Below are positions 9,223-17,265 of a stretch of DNA of 64,000 bases, piece after piece; position 1 is the stretch's first letter, and every line of letters begins with the position of its first letter. Made by a program: the position numbers and the translations under genes. The notes under the pieces are model-generated. The model searched no databases and had not been told where the DNA came from. It saw only the letters and a list, made by a program, of their open reading frames with translations. Source of the DNA: JAADFF01 sp013153035 (lineage in GTDB: Bacteria; Coprothermobacterota; Coprothermobacteria; Coprothermobacterales; JAADFF01); the NCBI GenBank assembly GCA_026184435.1, contig CP046447.1; one strand, 5' to 3'.

Positions 9223-10425
9223 ATGACAATTGAAGAAAAGGTTGAAAAACTTGTTAGTCGCACCGCCGAGGTAATTTCCCCTGCTGAACTTGTTGAGAAA
9301 TTCAAAAAGGCAGAGAAAGAAGGTAGGCCTCTTAGGGTGAAGTTGGGTGCAGATCCAACAGCTCCAGATTTACATCTGGGACATGCTGTTGTGCTTAGAA
9401 AACTGAGACAGTTTCAAGATTTCGGGGCTAAGGTTTATTTTGTTATTGGTGATTTTACTGCAATGATTGGAGATCCTACAGGTAGAAATAAGACGAGAAA
9501 GCCCCTTTCAAGAGATCAGATTCGGGAAAATGCAAAGACATACTTGGAACAGGTATATAAAATACTTATTCCTGAAATGACGGAAGTTGTTTATAATAGC
9601 CAATGGCTCGAACCTCTCGGGGCTGCGGATGTTATTACAAAACTGGCATCTAAATATACTGTTGCCCGTATTTTAGAGAGAGACGATTTTGATAAGCGAA
9701 TGAAGGCAGGTATACCCATATATATACATGAGATTTTGTATCCCCTTTTTCAAGGTTATGACTCAGTAGCCCTTGAAGCAGATGTGGAGATGGGAGGAAC
9801 CGACCAAATATTTAATTTACTTGTTGGTAGAGATCTTCAGAGAGAATATGGACAGGATCCTCAAGTTGTCTTTACTATGCCTATCATTGAAGGTCTCGAT
9901 GGTGTTAAGAAGATGTCTAAATCTCTTGGTAACTATGTGGCATTTAACGATGCTCCTAAAGATATGTTTGGAAAGATTATGAGTATCCCTGATGCCTTAA
10001 TGAAGAAATATTATGAACTCCTGACAGACTTTAGCGATGCAGAGATAGAAGAGATACTAAAAGGACATCCCAGAGATGCAAAAATGAAACTTGCATATAC
10101 TATTACAGCTTTCTTCCATGGCGAAGATGCTGCTGCAGAGGCGCAAGAACATTTCATAAAAGTCTTTTCTAAAAAAGAAATACCCGATGAGATGCCAGAA
10201 ATCAAGTTTAGCGATGTTGCTCCTGATGCAGAGGAGATTAGACTTGTTGACTTTTTGGTTAAAGCAGGTCTGCTTGGTTCTAAAGGTGAAGCCAAGAGAA
10301 TTATCAAGGGAGGCGGAATTAAGCTTGATGGTAATACAATAACTGATATTGCATATGTGTTGTATCATAAAGATGAGCCTCAGGTCTTGAGGATCGGTAA
10401 GAAGCGTTTCTATAAAATCGTATAG
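9223..10425 (+). CDS. tyrS: tyrosyl-tRNA synthetase
   Basis: 400 residues. Class I signatures: HLGH (HIGH) in LHLGHAVVLRKLRQF near residue 48 and KMSKSLGNY near residue 233; C-terminal S4 RNA-binding domain in the last 65 residues (FLVKAGLLGSKGEAKRIIKG). The KMSKS form places it in the TyrZ-like bacterial group rather than the E. coli KFGKT group. Start is ATG 9223, five bases after GGAGGTGA (9210-9217). The upstream region is only about 50 bp shared with a divergent gene, too short for a T-box leader. Confidence 0.95.
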   Translation: MTIEEKVEKLVSRTAEVISPAELVEKFKKAEKEGRPLRVKLGADPTAPDLHLGHAVVLRKLRQFQDFGAKVYFVIGDFTAMIGDPTGRNKTRKPLSRDQIRENAKTYLEQVYKILIPEMTEVVYNSQWLEPLGAADVITKLASKYTVARILERDDFDKRMKAGIPIYIHEILYPLFQGYDSVALEADVEMGGTDQIFNLLVGRDLQREYGQDPQVVFTMPIIEGLDGVKKMSKSLGNYVAFNDAPKDMFGKIMSIPDALMKKYYELLTDFSDAEIEEILKGHPRDAKMKLAYTITAFFHGEDAAAEAQEHFIKVFSKKEIPDEMPEIKFSDVAPDAEEIRLVDFLVKAGLLGSKGEAKRIIKGGGIKLDGNTITDIAYVLYHKDEPQVLRIGKKRFYKIV

Positions 10426-10442
10426 CTCAGGAGGTGAAGCAC

Positions 10443-11024
10443 ATGATTGAAAACATTCTTGAAATTAGATGGCATGGTAGAGCAGGTCAAGGTGTAAAAA
10501 CCGCCTCTTATCTGCTTGCTGAAGCTGCAATGGACCTCGGAAAGTATATACAGGCTTTCCCAGAATATGGTCCAGAGAGAATGGGTGCCCCTATGGCAGC
10601 CTATACAAGAATTAGCGATGAGAAAATTCTTATTCACAGTGGTGTAGAGAATCCTGATATTATTGTTGTTATTGACCCAACACTTGTTGGCACCATTGAT
10701 ATATTGAAAGGTGTTGACTTGGAAAAGGGTATCGTCATTATCAACAGCGCAATGGAGCCTGCTGTATTTAGAGAGAAGCTTCCAGGCTTCAAAGGAAAAC
10801 TGGCAACTGTTGATGCAACAGGTATTGCTCTCGATACTATTGGCAGACCAATACCTAATGTTCCTATGCTTGGTGCTTTAATTAAGGTTACAAACTTGCT
10901 TCCACTTGAATCTGTTGAGGAAAAACTTAAACATAAATTCTCCGAAAAGTTTACAGAGAAAATTGTTGAAGGTAACCTTAAGGCCCTTGAAAGGGGCTAT
11001 CAGGAGGTGAGAATAGATGGCTAA
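10443..11024 (+). CDS. porG: 2-oxoacid:ferredoxin oxidoreductase, gamma subunit
   Basis: 193 residues. Matches the gamma domain of pyruvate/ketoisovalerate:ferredoxin oxidoreductases: IRWHGRAGQGVKTASYLLAEA at the N-terminus, then PEYGPERMGAP and NVPMLGALIK. First of a four-gene set gamma-delta-alpha-beta. ATG 10443 lies five bases after AGGAGGTGA. The complex oxidises a 2-oxoacid to acyl-CoA and CO2, reducing ferredoxin. The order is that of porGDAB in Thermotoga and archaea, so pyruvate is the likely substrate; a branched-chain oxoacid enzyme (VOR) cannot be excluded. Confidence 0.93.
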   Translation: MIENILEIRWHGRAGQGVKTASYLLAEAAMDLGKYIQAFPEYGPERMGAPMAAYTRISDEKILIHSGVENPDIIVVIDPTLVGTIDILKGVDLEKGIVIINSAMEPAVFREKLPGFKGKLATVDATGIALDTIGRPIPNVPMLGALIKVTNLLPLESVEEKLKHKFSEKFTEKIVEGNLKALERGYQEVRIDG

Positions 11025-11316
11025 GGATCTTATGCCCAAGTCTTGGAAAGAGTTTCCTGATGGTATTCATGTAGAAGTAAAAGATCAGCCACAGGGATTT
11101 GACTATATTACTGCAGGATGGAGAACATTTAGACCAGAAGTTAATTTAGATAAATGTGTTCACTGTATGATTTGTTGGCTTGTATGTCCTGATAATGCCG
11201 TTGTTGTTGAGGACGGAAAGATGACCGGGTTCTTCTATGACCATTGTAAAGGTTGTGGTGTATGTGCCAATGAGTGCCCGGTCAAAGCCATTGAAATGGT
11301 ACCGGAGGTGAAGTGA
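11017..11316 (+). CDS. porD: 2-oxoacid:ferredoxin oxidoreductase, delta (ferredoxin) subunit
   Basis: 99 residues with two CxxCxxCxxxCP-type clusters, CVHCMICWLVCP and CKGCGVCANECP, each expected to hold a 4Fe-4S centre. It carries electrons from the TPP site to external ferredoxin. Overlaps porG by eight bases and is followed one base later by porA. Confidence 0.94.
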   Translation: MAKDLMPKSWKEFPDGIHVEVKDQPQGFDYITAGWRTFRPEVNLDKCVHCMICWLVCPDNAVVVEDGKMTGFFYDHCKGCGVCANECPVKAIEMVPEVK

Positions 11317-11317
11317 T

Positions 11318-12487
11318 ATGGGAAAGAAAATAGCAATGGAGACTAACCAGCTGGCAGCGTTTGCCATGGCCCAAATTGATCCTGATGTTGTTGCCGCTTA
11401 TCCTATTACCCCTTCTACAGAGGTTGTTCAGGAGTTCTCTAAGTATGTTGCCAATGGTGAGGTTACAACAGAGTTTGTACCTGTAGAGAGTGAGCACTCT
11501 GCTATTTCTGCATGTCTTGGTGCTGCCACTGCCGGTGCCAGAGTTATGACAGCTACCGCTTCTCAGGGCCTTGCTCTTATGAACGAGATCCTTCATATCG
11601 CATCTTCTGCCAGAGCTCCCATATCTGTTGTTGTAGCCTCTCGTGCTCTGTCTGGTCCTATTAATATTCATGGTGACCATATGGATATCTCTTCTATTAG
11701 AGATGCAGGTTGGATTATTATGGTTGCAGAAGATGCACAAGAGGCATATGATAATATCATCCAATCTATTCCTATTGCAGAAAGGGCTAAGTTCCCAATT
11801 ATTACATCTTATGATGGTTTTATTACTTCTCATGCTGTCGAAGTAGCTGAGGTTCTTGAAAAGGAAGAGGTTCAGAAATTTATTGGTCCGAAGAAACCTG
11901 ATTATTCCGTTTTCGATGAGAAACTAACAATTGGTGTTCTTGCACTGCAGGATTCCTATATTGAGTTTAAGAGAAAGCAAGCTGCAGACTATGATAAGGT
12001 CATTGATATTGTAAAAGAAGTTGGTAAGGAGTATGGTGATCTTACTGGCAGATACTACGATACTGTGGAGAAGTATATGACAGATGATGCCGAGGTTATC
12101 ATGGTTGCTATGGGCTCTACAGCTGGTACAGCCAAAGTTGTTGTAGACCAAATGAGAGCCGAGGGTCACAAAGTAGGTCTTCTTAAAATTCGCCTCTTCA
12201 GGCCCGTTCCCAAGGATGATATTATTGGTGTTCTGAGAACGGCCGATGCGGTAATGATAATGGATAGAGCTTATACCTATGGTGGCGTTGGTGGTCCACT
12301 GTTTGAAGAGATTTCTGCAGCCATGAATGACTTGCCATGCAGACCATACATGGCCAACTATATCTATGGCCTTGGTGGTAGAGATATTAAACCATCTCAT
12401 ATTAGGCAGGTCTTTGAAGATGGTCTCAAGGCCGTTAAGGGTTGTGGTTTTGACCAGCAGATTAAGTGGATCACAGTGAGAGAGTGA
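11318..12487 (+). CDS. porA: 2-oxoacid:ferredoxin oxidoreductase, alpha subunit
   Basis: 389 residues. N-terminal AAYPITPSTEVVQEFSKYVA and VPVESEHSAISACLGAATAG are the conserved pyrimidine-binding segments of the alpha subunit; TATASQGLALMNEILHIAS follows. C-terminal transketolase-like domain from about residue 255. Pairs with PorB to form the TPP site. ATG 11318 lies shortly after GGAGGTGA. Codons look strongly biased, as expected for an abundant enzyme. Confidence 0.95.
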   Translation: MGKKIAMETNQLAAFAMAQIDPDVVAAYPITPSTEVVQEFSKYVANGEVTTEFVPVESEHSAISACLGAATAGARVMTATASQGLALMNEILHIASSARAPISVVVASRALSGPINIHGDHMDISSIRDAGWIIMVAEDAQEAYDNIIQSIPIAERAKFPIITSYDGFITSHAVEVAEVLEKEEVQKFIGPKKPDYSVFDEKLTIGVLALQDSYIEFKRKQAADYDKVIDIVKEVGKEYGDLTGRYYDTVEKYMTDDAEVIMVAMGSTAGTAKVVVDQMRAEGHKVGLLKIRLFRPVPKDDIIGVLRTADAVMIMDRAYTYGGVGGPLFEEISAAMNDLPCRPYMANYIYGLGGRDIKPSHIRQVFEDGLKAVKGCGFDQQIKWITVRE

Positions 12488-12498
12488 GGTGATGAGGG

Positions 12499-13515
12499 AT
12501 GGCAAATAACTTTAATATAACTCTTCCAGAAGTAAAAGAATTGGCAAGTCGTGGTGTGAAAGACCAGCCATTCGTTGGTGGTCATCGTCTGTGTGCTGGT
12601 TGTAATGCTGGTACAGTTGTTAGACAGGTTCTGGCTGCTGCTCAGTCTGATGAGTATCAAATAGTTGTGGTTAATGCAACCGGTTGCTTAGAGGTTGCCA
12701 CTTCCATTTATCCATATACATCTTGGAATGTACCATGGGTTCATGTGGCATTTGAAAACGCCGCAGCTGTTGCATCTGGTATAGAGGCGGCATATAGAGC
12801 CCTTTGGAGAAAAGGAAGACTCAATAAGAAATTCAGATTCATCGTGTTTGGTGGAGACGGTGGTACATACGATATCGGTTTCCAGGCTCTTTCTGGTGCC
12901 CTTGAAAGAGGCCATCAGCTTCTTTATGTGCTTTACGACAATGAGGCTTACATGAATACTGGTATTCAGAGATCTTCTTCCACACCTTTGGGTGCTAATA
13001 CAACAACATCTCCTGCCGGTAGCGTAATTCCCGGTAAACCTCAGATGAAGAAGAGGATTGTTGATATTGTGGCATTCCACCGTATTCCATATGTAGCCCA
13101 GGCCATACCAGGTCAGCCATTTGACCTTATGAAGAAGGTGAGAAAGGCTCTGTCTTACGATGGTCCAACATTTATGGCTATCTATTCCTCTTGTACAAGG
13201 GGACACAGGTTCCCACCAGAAAAATCTGTTGAGGTTACTAAGAAAGCTTGGGAAACATACTACTGGCCACTGTTTGAAATAGAGCAGGGACAGTGGAGAA
13301 TTACAATGAAGCCACCAAAGAAACTTCCTATTGAAGAGTGGCTCAAGATGGAAGGTCGTTTTGCTCACCTACTGAAACCTGGCAATGAGCATATTGTTAA
13401 AATGCTCCAGGAGGCAGTAGATGAATATTGGGATTATCTCGTAAGAATGGAAGAAATGACCAAGGAAAAAGGCCTTTGGACTTGGGTTCCGCCGCTTACA
13501 AGACAGCAGGGATAA
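12499..13515 (+). CDS. porB: 2-oxoacid:ferredoxin oxidoreductase, beta subunit
   Basis: 338 residues. Contains the TPP motif GDGGTYDIGFQALSGALERG followed by YDNEAYMNTGIQRS, and cysteines for the proximal 4Fe-4S cluster (HRLCAGCNAG, NATGCLE, SSCTRGH). Completes the four-subunit enzyme. ATG 12499, preceded by GAGGTGATGAGGG. A strong terminator hairpin follows at 13525-13546, ending the tyrS-por transcription unit. Confidence 0.95.
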   Translation: MANNFNITLPEVKELASRGVKDQPFVGGHRLCAGCNAGTVVRQVLAAAQSDEYQIVVVNATGCLEVATSIYPYTSWNVPWVHVAFENAAAVASGIEAAYRALWRKGRLNKKFRFIVFGGDGGTYDIGFQALSGALERGHQLLYVLYDNEAYMNTGIQRSSSTPLGANTTTSPAGSVIPGKPQMKKRIVDIVAFHRIPYVAQAIPGQPFDLMKKVRKALSYDGPTFMAIYSSCTRGHRFPPEKSVEVTKKAWETYYWPLFEIEQGQWRITMKPPKKLPIEEWLKMEGRFAHLLKPGNEHIVKMLQEAVDEYWDYLVRMEEMTKEKGLWTWVPPLTRQQG

Positions 13516-13524
13516 TAGGGTGTT

Positions 13525-13552
13525 GTGGGGAGCTTCGGCTCCCCACTTCTTA
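13525..13552 (+). terminator. intrinsic terminator after porB
   Basis: Perfect 9-bp stem GTGGGGAGC / GCTCCCCAC closed by a stable TTCG tetraloop, followed by TTCTTAT. The T tract is short, so termination may be partial, but the stem is the strongest in this gap. Confidence 0.8.
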
Positions 13553-13569
13553 TAAGGAGTGAGGTGCAT

Positions 13570-14322
13570 ATGTTTCCGCTAATGCATGTCAAAGCGGTTG
13601 TTGACATCCACGGTACTATTGATGATAATCTAATTCTTGGATCATTGCTTCCCGATGTTTTAAGACTTACAGGATGTGGATGGTCTCGTAGTCATAGTGC
13701 TGCTCACTTTATTAAGAATACACTTGGGAAATGCCATGGTATTACTATTGGTGCTATGCTACATGGAGAGTATCCACCGGGGGTGGATTTTTACTCCGAT
13801 GTCGGTTTTAAGAATATTCCCTGGGGCTGGGCTTTTTATACGGCTTGGAAATATACTACCAAACATCTTTATTATCCACTACCTAAAGGACTTGTACCTT
13901 GGGTTTTTCATAATATGGTAGAGGCATCTGTTGATATATATCTACATGAGCAGTGGGATAAATCTCTTATTGCTCATGTTAAAGACGTATATTCATGGAA
14001 TGTAAAATGGGATGTTGTGGAGAAGATGATTATAGAATCGGGACTCAATCTTGCCAGAAATCTTAAAGATGCCTATGTAGATTACTTAACCTTATCCTTG
14101 GGAAAATACCATGATAGGCGATGCTTTGTTCGATCACTTTACGAAATTGCCAGACGAAAGTTTTATCGGCATGGTATTGTTATGAACTTACCTATAGACC
14201 TATTTGAAGAGGTATGGTATGCCATCTATAAAGATAGGGAATTCCTTTATGAGCAATATGTATCTGTTGCCTATGATGGTTTAAAACGAACATATAAGGA
14301 GTGGTGTAGTGGTGAAATATAA
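13570..14322 (+). CDS. uncharacterised protein, possible metal-dependent hydrolase
   Basis: About 250 residues; not confidently recognised. No signal peptide or clear membrane segment. Several His/Asp motifs are scattered in helical-looking sequence: GSLLPDVLR (near 25), SHSAAHFIKN (about 40), MLHGEYPPGVDFYSDVG (about 60-78) and FHNMVEASVDIYLHEQ (about 112-130). The spacing resembles zinc-dependent phospholipase C/HD-like helical hydrolases, which is inference only. Start ATG 13570 follows AAGGAGTGAGGTG; the frame extends further upstream but into the terminator. It overlaps the next gene, a HAD phosphatase, by 14 bases, suggesting co-translation. Confidence 0.6.
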   Translation: MFPLMHVKAVVDIHGTIDDNLILGSLLPDVLRLTGCGWSRSHSAAHFIKNTLGKCHGITIGAMLHGEYPPGVDFYSDVGFKNIPWGWAFYTAWKYTTKHLYYPLPKGLVPWVFHNMVEASVDIYLHEQWDKSLIAHVKDVYSWNVKWDVVEKMIIESGLNLARNLKDAYVDYLTLSLGKYHDRRCFVRSLYEIARRKFYRHGIVMNLPIDLFEEVWYAIYKDREFLYEQYVSVAYDGLKRTYKEWCSGEI

Positions 14323-15082
14323 GTATTTTCTTTTGGATATGGATGGGGTACTCATTAGGGGTAAGGAACCTATCAAAACGTCTATTGAGGCTGTAAATCG
14401 TATAAAAAAGGCTGGTTATAATGTTGTTGTCCTTACCAATAATGCTATTCATAGTGAAAAAAATCTTGCGAAAAAGCTACAAGAAATGGGATACAATATT
14501 GTTCATGATGAAGTTTTTTCTTCCATATCAGCACTGCGGGAATACATAAGAGAAAATCCATTTAATACTGCGTTTCCAGTTGCATCATTTGGTGTTATAG
14601 AAGCTCTTGTAGAGTCAGGAGTTTCGCCTTTTGATTCGGAAGATGTAGATGCTGTTGTTGTTTCATTTGACAAATATGTGACATATTCAAAACTGGAAAG
14701 AGCAACTAAGGCAATACTGAAAGGGGCTAAATTTATAGCCACCAATCCCGATCCATCTATAGTAACTGAAGATGGTCTGGCAAGACCTGGGGCAGGAGCC
14801 ATCGTTGGAAGTATTGAGATAGCTACAGGGGTTAAGCCGATAATCTTAGGTAAACCTTCAGGTTGGATGATACAACTTGCCTCTCATCACTACGGTTTTT
14901 CTGTAGATGAAGCTGTTATGGTGGGCGATAGGATATCTACAGATATCATGGCAGCCGAGAATGCTGGTGCAAACGCTGTTTTAGTCCTTACAGGAGCTAC
15001 AAAAAAGGAAGAGATACCAAAGGATTTTAAATATCCTGTCTATAAGGATCTTCTGTCGTTTGTAAAAGACATAGGTCTTTAA
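14309..15082 (+). CDS. HAD-superfamily phosphatase, NagD/PNPPase type (HAD-IIA)
   Basis: 257 residues. HAD motifs: LDMDGVLIRG (nucleophile DxD, residues 8-10), VLTNNAI (motif II), KPSGWMIQLASHHYG (motif III Lys), MVGDRISTDIMAAENAGANA (motif IV). The C2-type cap between motifs II and III places it in the NagD/4-nitrophenylphosphatase/phosphoglycolate phosphatase group; the physiological substrate is not evident. GTG 14309 overlaps the previous gene. A terminator lies eight bases after the stop. Confidence 0.85.
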   Translation: MVKYKYFLLDMDGVLIRGKEPIKTSIEAVNRIKKAGYNVVVLTNNAIHSEKNLAKKLQEMGYNIVHDEVFSSISALREYIRENPFNTAFPVASFGVIEALVESGVSPFDSEDVDAVVVSFDKYVTYSKLERATKAILKGAKFIATNPDPSIVTEDGLARPGAGAIVGSIEIATGVKPIILGKPSGWMIQLASHHYGFSVDEAVMVGDRISTDIMAAENAGANAVLVLTGATKKEEIPKDFKYPVYKDLLSFVKDIGL

Positions 15083-15701
15083 GAAGACAGCCCTCGCATA
15101 GAGGGCTTTTTTTCTTACATCTACGTTTAGCGTGTTCTACTATGAGAGCATGATATTCCTTGTACAGTTCTGCATCTTGGGGTAGCGCAGACATAAACGT
15201 CTGGGCTATATTATCGTATGGTTCCTTTTCATTTACGAGTGATAACCTGCTAAATATCCTTCTTGTGTATGCATCTACAACGAAGTATGGCATATCAAGA
15301 GCATATAATAGTATAGAATCGGCTGTTTCCTTCCCAATCCCCTTAACAGACAACAGCGCTTCTCTTGGGTGGGAAAGCTTCTTAAGGTTTCTTATACAGC
15401 AATCGAGGTGTTCACATGTAAATATAGCTAAGTTTTTCAGATAGCCTGCTTTCTGGTTCATGAATCCGGCCGGTTTGATGAGTGATTTGATATTCTCTAT
15501 GTCTGTGTTATATAGGGCTTGAGGAGTGTCAAGATTTTGACATATTAAGTTCTGAAGTGCTTTATATGCTGATGTCCATGTTGTATTTTGTGTAAGAATT
15601 GCTCCTATAGCAATATGAAATGGAGTTTCTCCCGGCCACCAAGCTTTTTGCGCTCCGTACATTTGCTTTAGCTGTTTATATATGTGCATAAATCTATTCA
15701 T
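15027..15701 (-). CDS. endonuclease III-related DNA glycosylase (COG2231, HhH-GPD)
   Basis: 224 residues. HhH-GPD fold: GAILTQNTTW near residue 33, helix-hairpin-helix and active-site region VKGIGKETADSILLYALDMP followed by VVDAYTRRIF, and a C-terminal C-x6-C-x2-C-x5-C (CKKKSPLCEGCLLKDLC) for a 4Fe-4S cluster. The Lys of endonuclease III GRKTA is Glu here (GKETA) while the Asp is kept, as in monofunctional MagIII/COG2231 glycosylases, so base excision without lyase activity is expected. Its 3' end overlaps the HAD gene by 56 bp. No ribosome site precedes the ATG; see the promoter entry. Confidence 0.87.
   Translation of the reverse strand: MNRFMHIYKQLKQMYGAQKAWWPGETPFHIAIGAILTQNTTWTSAYKALQNLICQNLDTPQALYNTDIENIKSLIKPAGFMNQKAGYLKNLAIFTCEHLDCCIRNLKKLSHPREALLSVKGIGKETADSILLYALDMPYFVVDAYTRRIFSRLSLVNEKEPYDNIAQTFMSALPQDAELYKEYHALIVEHAKRRCKKKSPLCEGCLLKDLCLLQTTEDPYRQDI
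15090..15113 (+). terminator. intrinsic terminator after the HAD gene, inside an opposing gene
   Basis: GCCCTC (15090-15095), loop GCATA, GAGGGC (15101-15106), then seven T. A textbook rho-independent terminator for the plus strand. The same bases are codons of the opposing DNA glycosylase gene: the stem encodes SPLCEG and the T tract encodes its lysine run. Confidence 0.88.
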
Positions 15702-15710
15702 AGTAGTGAT

Positions 15711-15739
15711 ATTATAAATATCGTGCAGCGTTATTTCAA
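15711..15739 (-). promoter_or_regulatory. sigma-70 type promoter for the COG2231 glycosylase gene
   Basis: Minus strand: TTGAAA (15739-15734), 17-bp spacer, TATAAT (15716-15711). The predicted start of transcription near 15704 is about three bases before the ATG at 15701, giving an essentially leaderless mRNA. The gene has no Shine-Dalgarno, which fits. Confidence 0.72.
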
Positions 15740-15757
15740 GGAAGGGAGGGGTAGTAT

Positions 15758-17182
15758 ATGGCAGAAGAGAAGAAAAAGCTACCTTATGTACTAGAAAAGA
15801 AAAATGGGTGGGAGGTTATTACCTCCGAGGAGAGAGAGAAAGCTTATCAATTATCTGACAAGTACATTTCATTTATGAGCAAGGTAAAAACAGAGAGGGA
15901 GTTTGTGAAGGAATCAATTCGTATTCTTGAAGAAGAGGGCTTCGTCTCTATTGACAAAAAAGAATCCTTAAAGCCCGGTGATAAGGTTTACTGGAACTTC
16001 AGGAATAAGTTTTTGACTGCTGCCGTAGTGGGGAAGGATCCTGTATCCAAGGGTGTGAATATTGTTGCATCTCATGTTGATGTACCACATATTGATATTA
16101 AGCCGTATCCTATTTATGAAGACAGTGAGCTTGCATACATCAATAGTCACTACTATGGTGGAATTAAGAAATTTACATGGCCTGCTATTCCACTGGCACT
16201 TCATGGTGTTGTTGTCAAATCTGATGGTGAAGTTGTAGAAGTTGTTATAGGTGAAGACGAAAGTGATCCTGTGTTAACCATTACAGATATTGCCATTCAT
16301 ATAGCCCGTAAGATTCAGTTGGGTAAGAATATTAGCGAGGCTGTTCCTGGTGAAAATCTTGATCCACTGGTTGGTAGTGTGCCTGATACAGAACTCGATG
16401 AAAAGGAGAAGGACAAGGTTAAGAAGTATATTCTTAAGCTTCTTTACAACAAATACGGTATTACAGAAGAGGATCTTGTGGGTGCGGAACTTCAGCTTGT
16501 TCCTGCTTGGTCTGCCCGTTATGTAGGTCTTGATAAAGGTGCTATTGGTGCCTTTGGTCATGATGATCGTGTTTGCGGTTATACATCTCTTGCGGCTCTT
16601 CTTGATATTGAGGGTGTACCTCAGAGAACAGCAATAGCTATGTTCTTCGATAAAGAGGAGATTGGTAGCGTTGGTAACACATCTTCTGCAAGTTACTTTG
16701 TTGATAGAACTTTGGCAGATCTTCTTTATCTGACAGGGGAATCCACTGATGCACGTACACTTATGCTAGCATGGGACAGTACTGCGGTACTTTCTGCAGA
16801 TGTTGATGCTGCGTATGATCCTCTGTGGAAAGGGGCATATGATCCTTCTAACTCCCCATATTTGGGGTACGGTGTTACTTTAACGAAATATACAGGTTCT
16901 GGTGGTAAGTATCATGCTAATGATGCCCATGCGGAGTTTTATGCAAAGATGAAGAAGCTCTTTAAAGATAACAGTGTTGTGTGGCAGACTGGAGAACTTG
17001 GGAAAGTTGATGAAGGTGGAGGTGGCACTGTCGCAGGTGACTTCGCCAATAGAGGTGCCGATGTTGTAGATATAGGTCCTGCCGTTCTCGGATTGCATAC
17101 ACCATTTGAAGTTGTTTCTGTTATCGATACCTATTATTCCTATAAGGCATTCAAAGTCTTTTACGAGAAGTATACAAAGTAA
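15758..17182 (+). CDS. M18-family zinc aminopeptidase
   Basis: 474 residues. Metal-binding and catalytic motifs of M18 peptidases: VASHVDVPHIDIK (first zinc His and Asp), GHDDRVCGYTSL (bridging Asp), FFDKEEIGSVGNTS (catalytic Glu-Glu), WDSTAVLSADVDAAYDP, and LHTPFEVVSVIDTY (terminal His). Family members are large dodecameric cytosolic aminopeptidases, often preferring Asp/Glu or hydrophobic N-termini; specificity cannot be told here. ATG follows GGGAGGGG. Ends just before a GC-rich terminator. Confidence 0.92.
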   Translation: MAEEKKKLPYVLEKKNGWEVITSEEREKAYQLSDKYISFMSKVKTEREFVKESIRILEEEGFVSIDKKESLKPGDKVYWNFRNKFLTAAVVGKDPVSKGVNIVASHVDVPHIDIKPYPIYEDSELAYINSHYYGGIKKFTWPAIPLALHGVVVKSDGEVVEVVIGEDESDPVLTITDIAIHIARKIQLGKNISEAVPGENLDPLVGSVPDTELDEKEKDKVKKYILKLLYNKYGITEEDLVGAELQLVPAWSARYVGLDKGAIGAFGHDDRVCGYTSLAALLDIEGVPQRTAIAMFFDKEEIGSVGNTSSASYFVDRTLADLLYLTGESTDARTLMLAWDSTAVLSADVDAAYDPLWKGAYDPSNSPYLGYGVTLTKYTGSGGKYHANDAHAEFYAKMKKLFKDNSVVWQTGELGKVDEGGGGTVAGDFANRGADVVDIGPAVLGLHTPFEVVSVIDTYYSYKAFKVFYEKYTK

Positions 17183-17203
17183 GTTGCATAAACTGGTATA
17201 TAT

Positions 17204-17235
17204 AGGGGGCGGGCATGTGTCCGCCCCTTAACTTT
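17204..17235 (+). terminator. intrinsic terminator after the M18 peptidase gene
   Basis: AGGGGGCGG (17204-17212) pairs with CCGCCCCTT (17221-17229, one G-U) across the loop GCATGTGT and is followed by AACTTTT. Strong GC stem in an otherwise AT-rich gap. Confidence 0.78.
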
Positions 17236-17265
17236 TGGAGTAGAATGTAAAAGGAGGTGATGTAT

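Noticed and set aside
9170..9229. Upstream 20-codon extension of the penicillin-binding protein
   Set aside because: It runs through the predicted promoter and into the start of tyrS, and the residues do not look like a protein N-terminus of this family.
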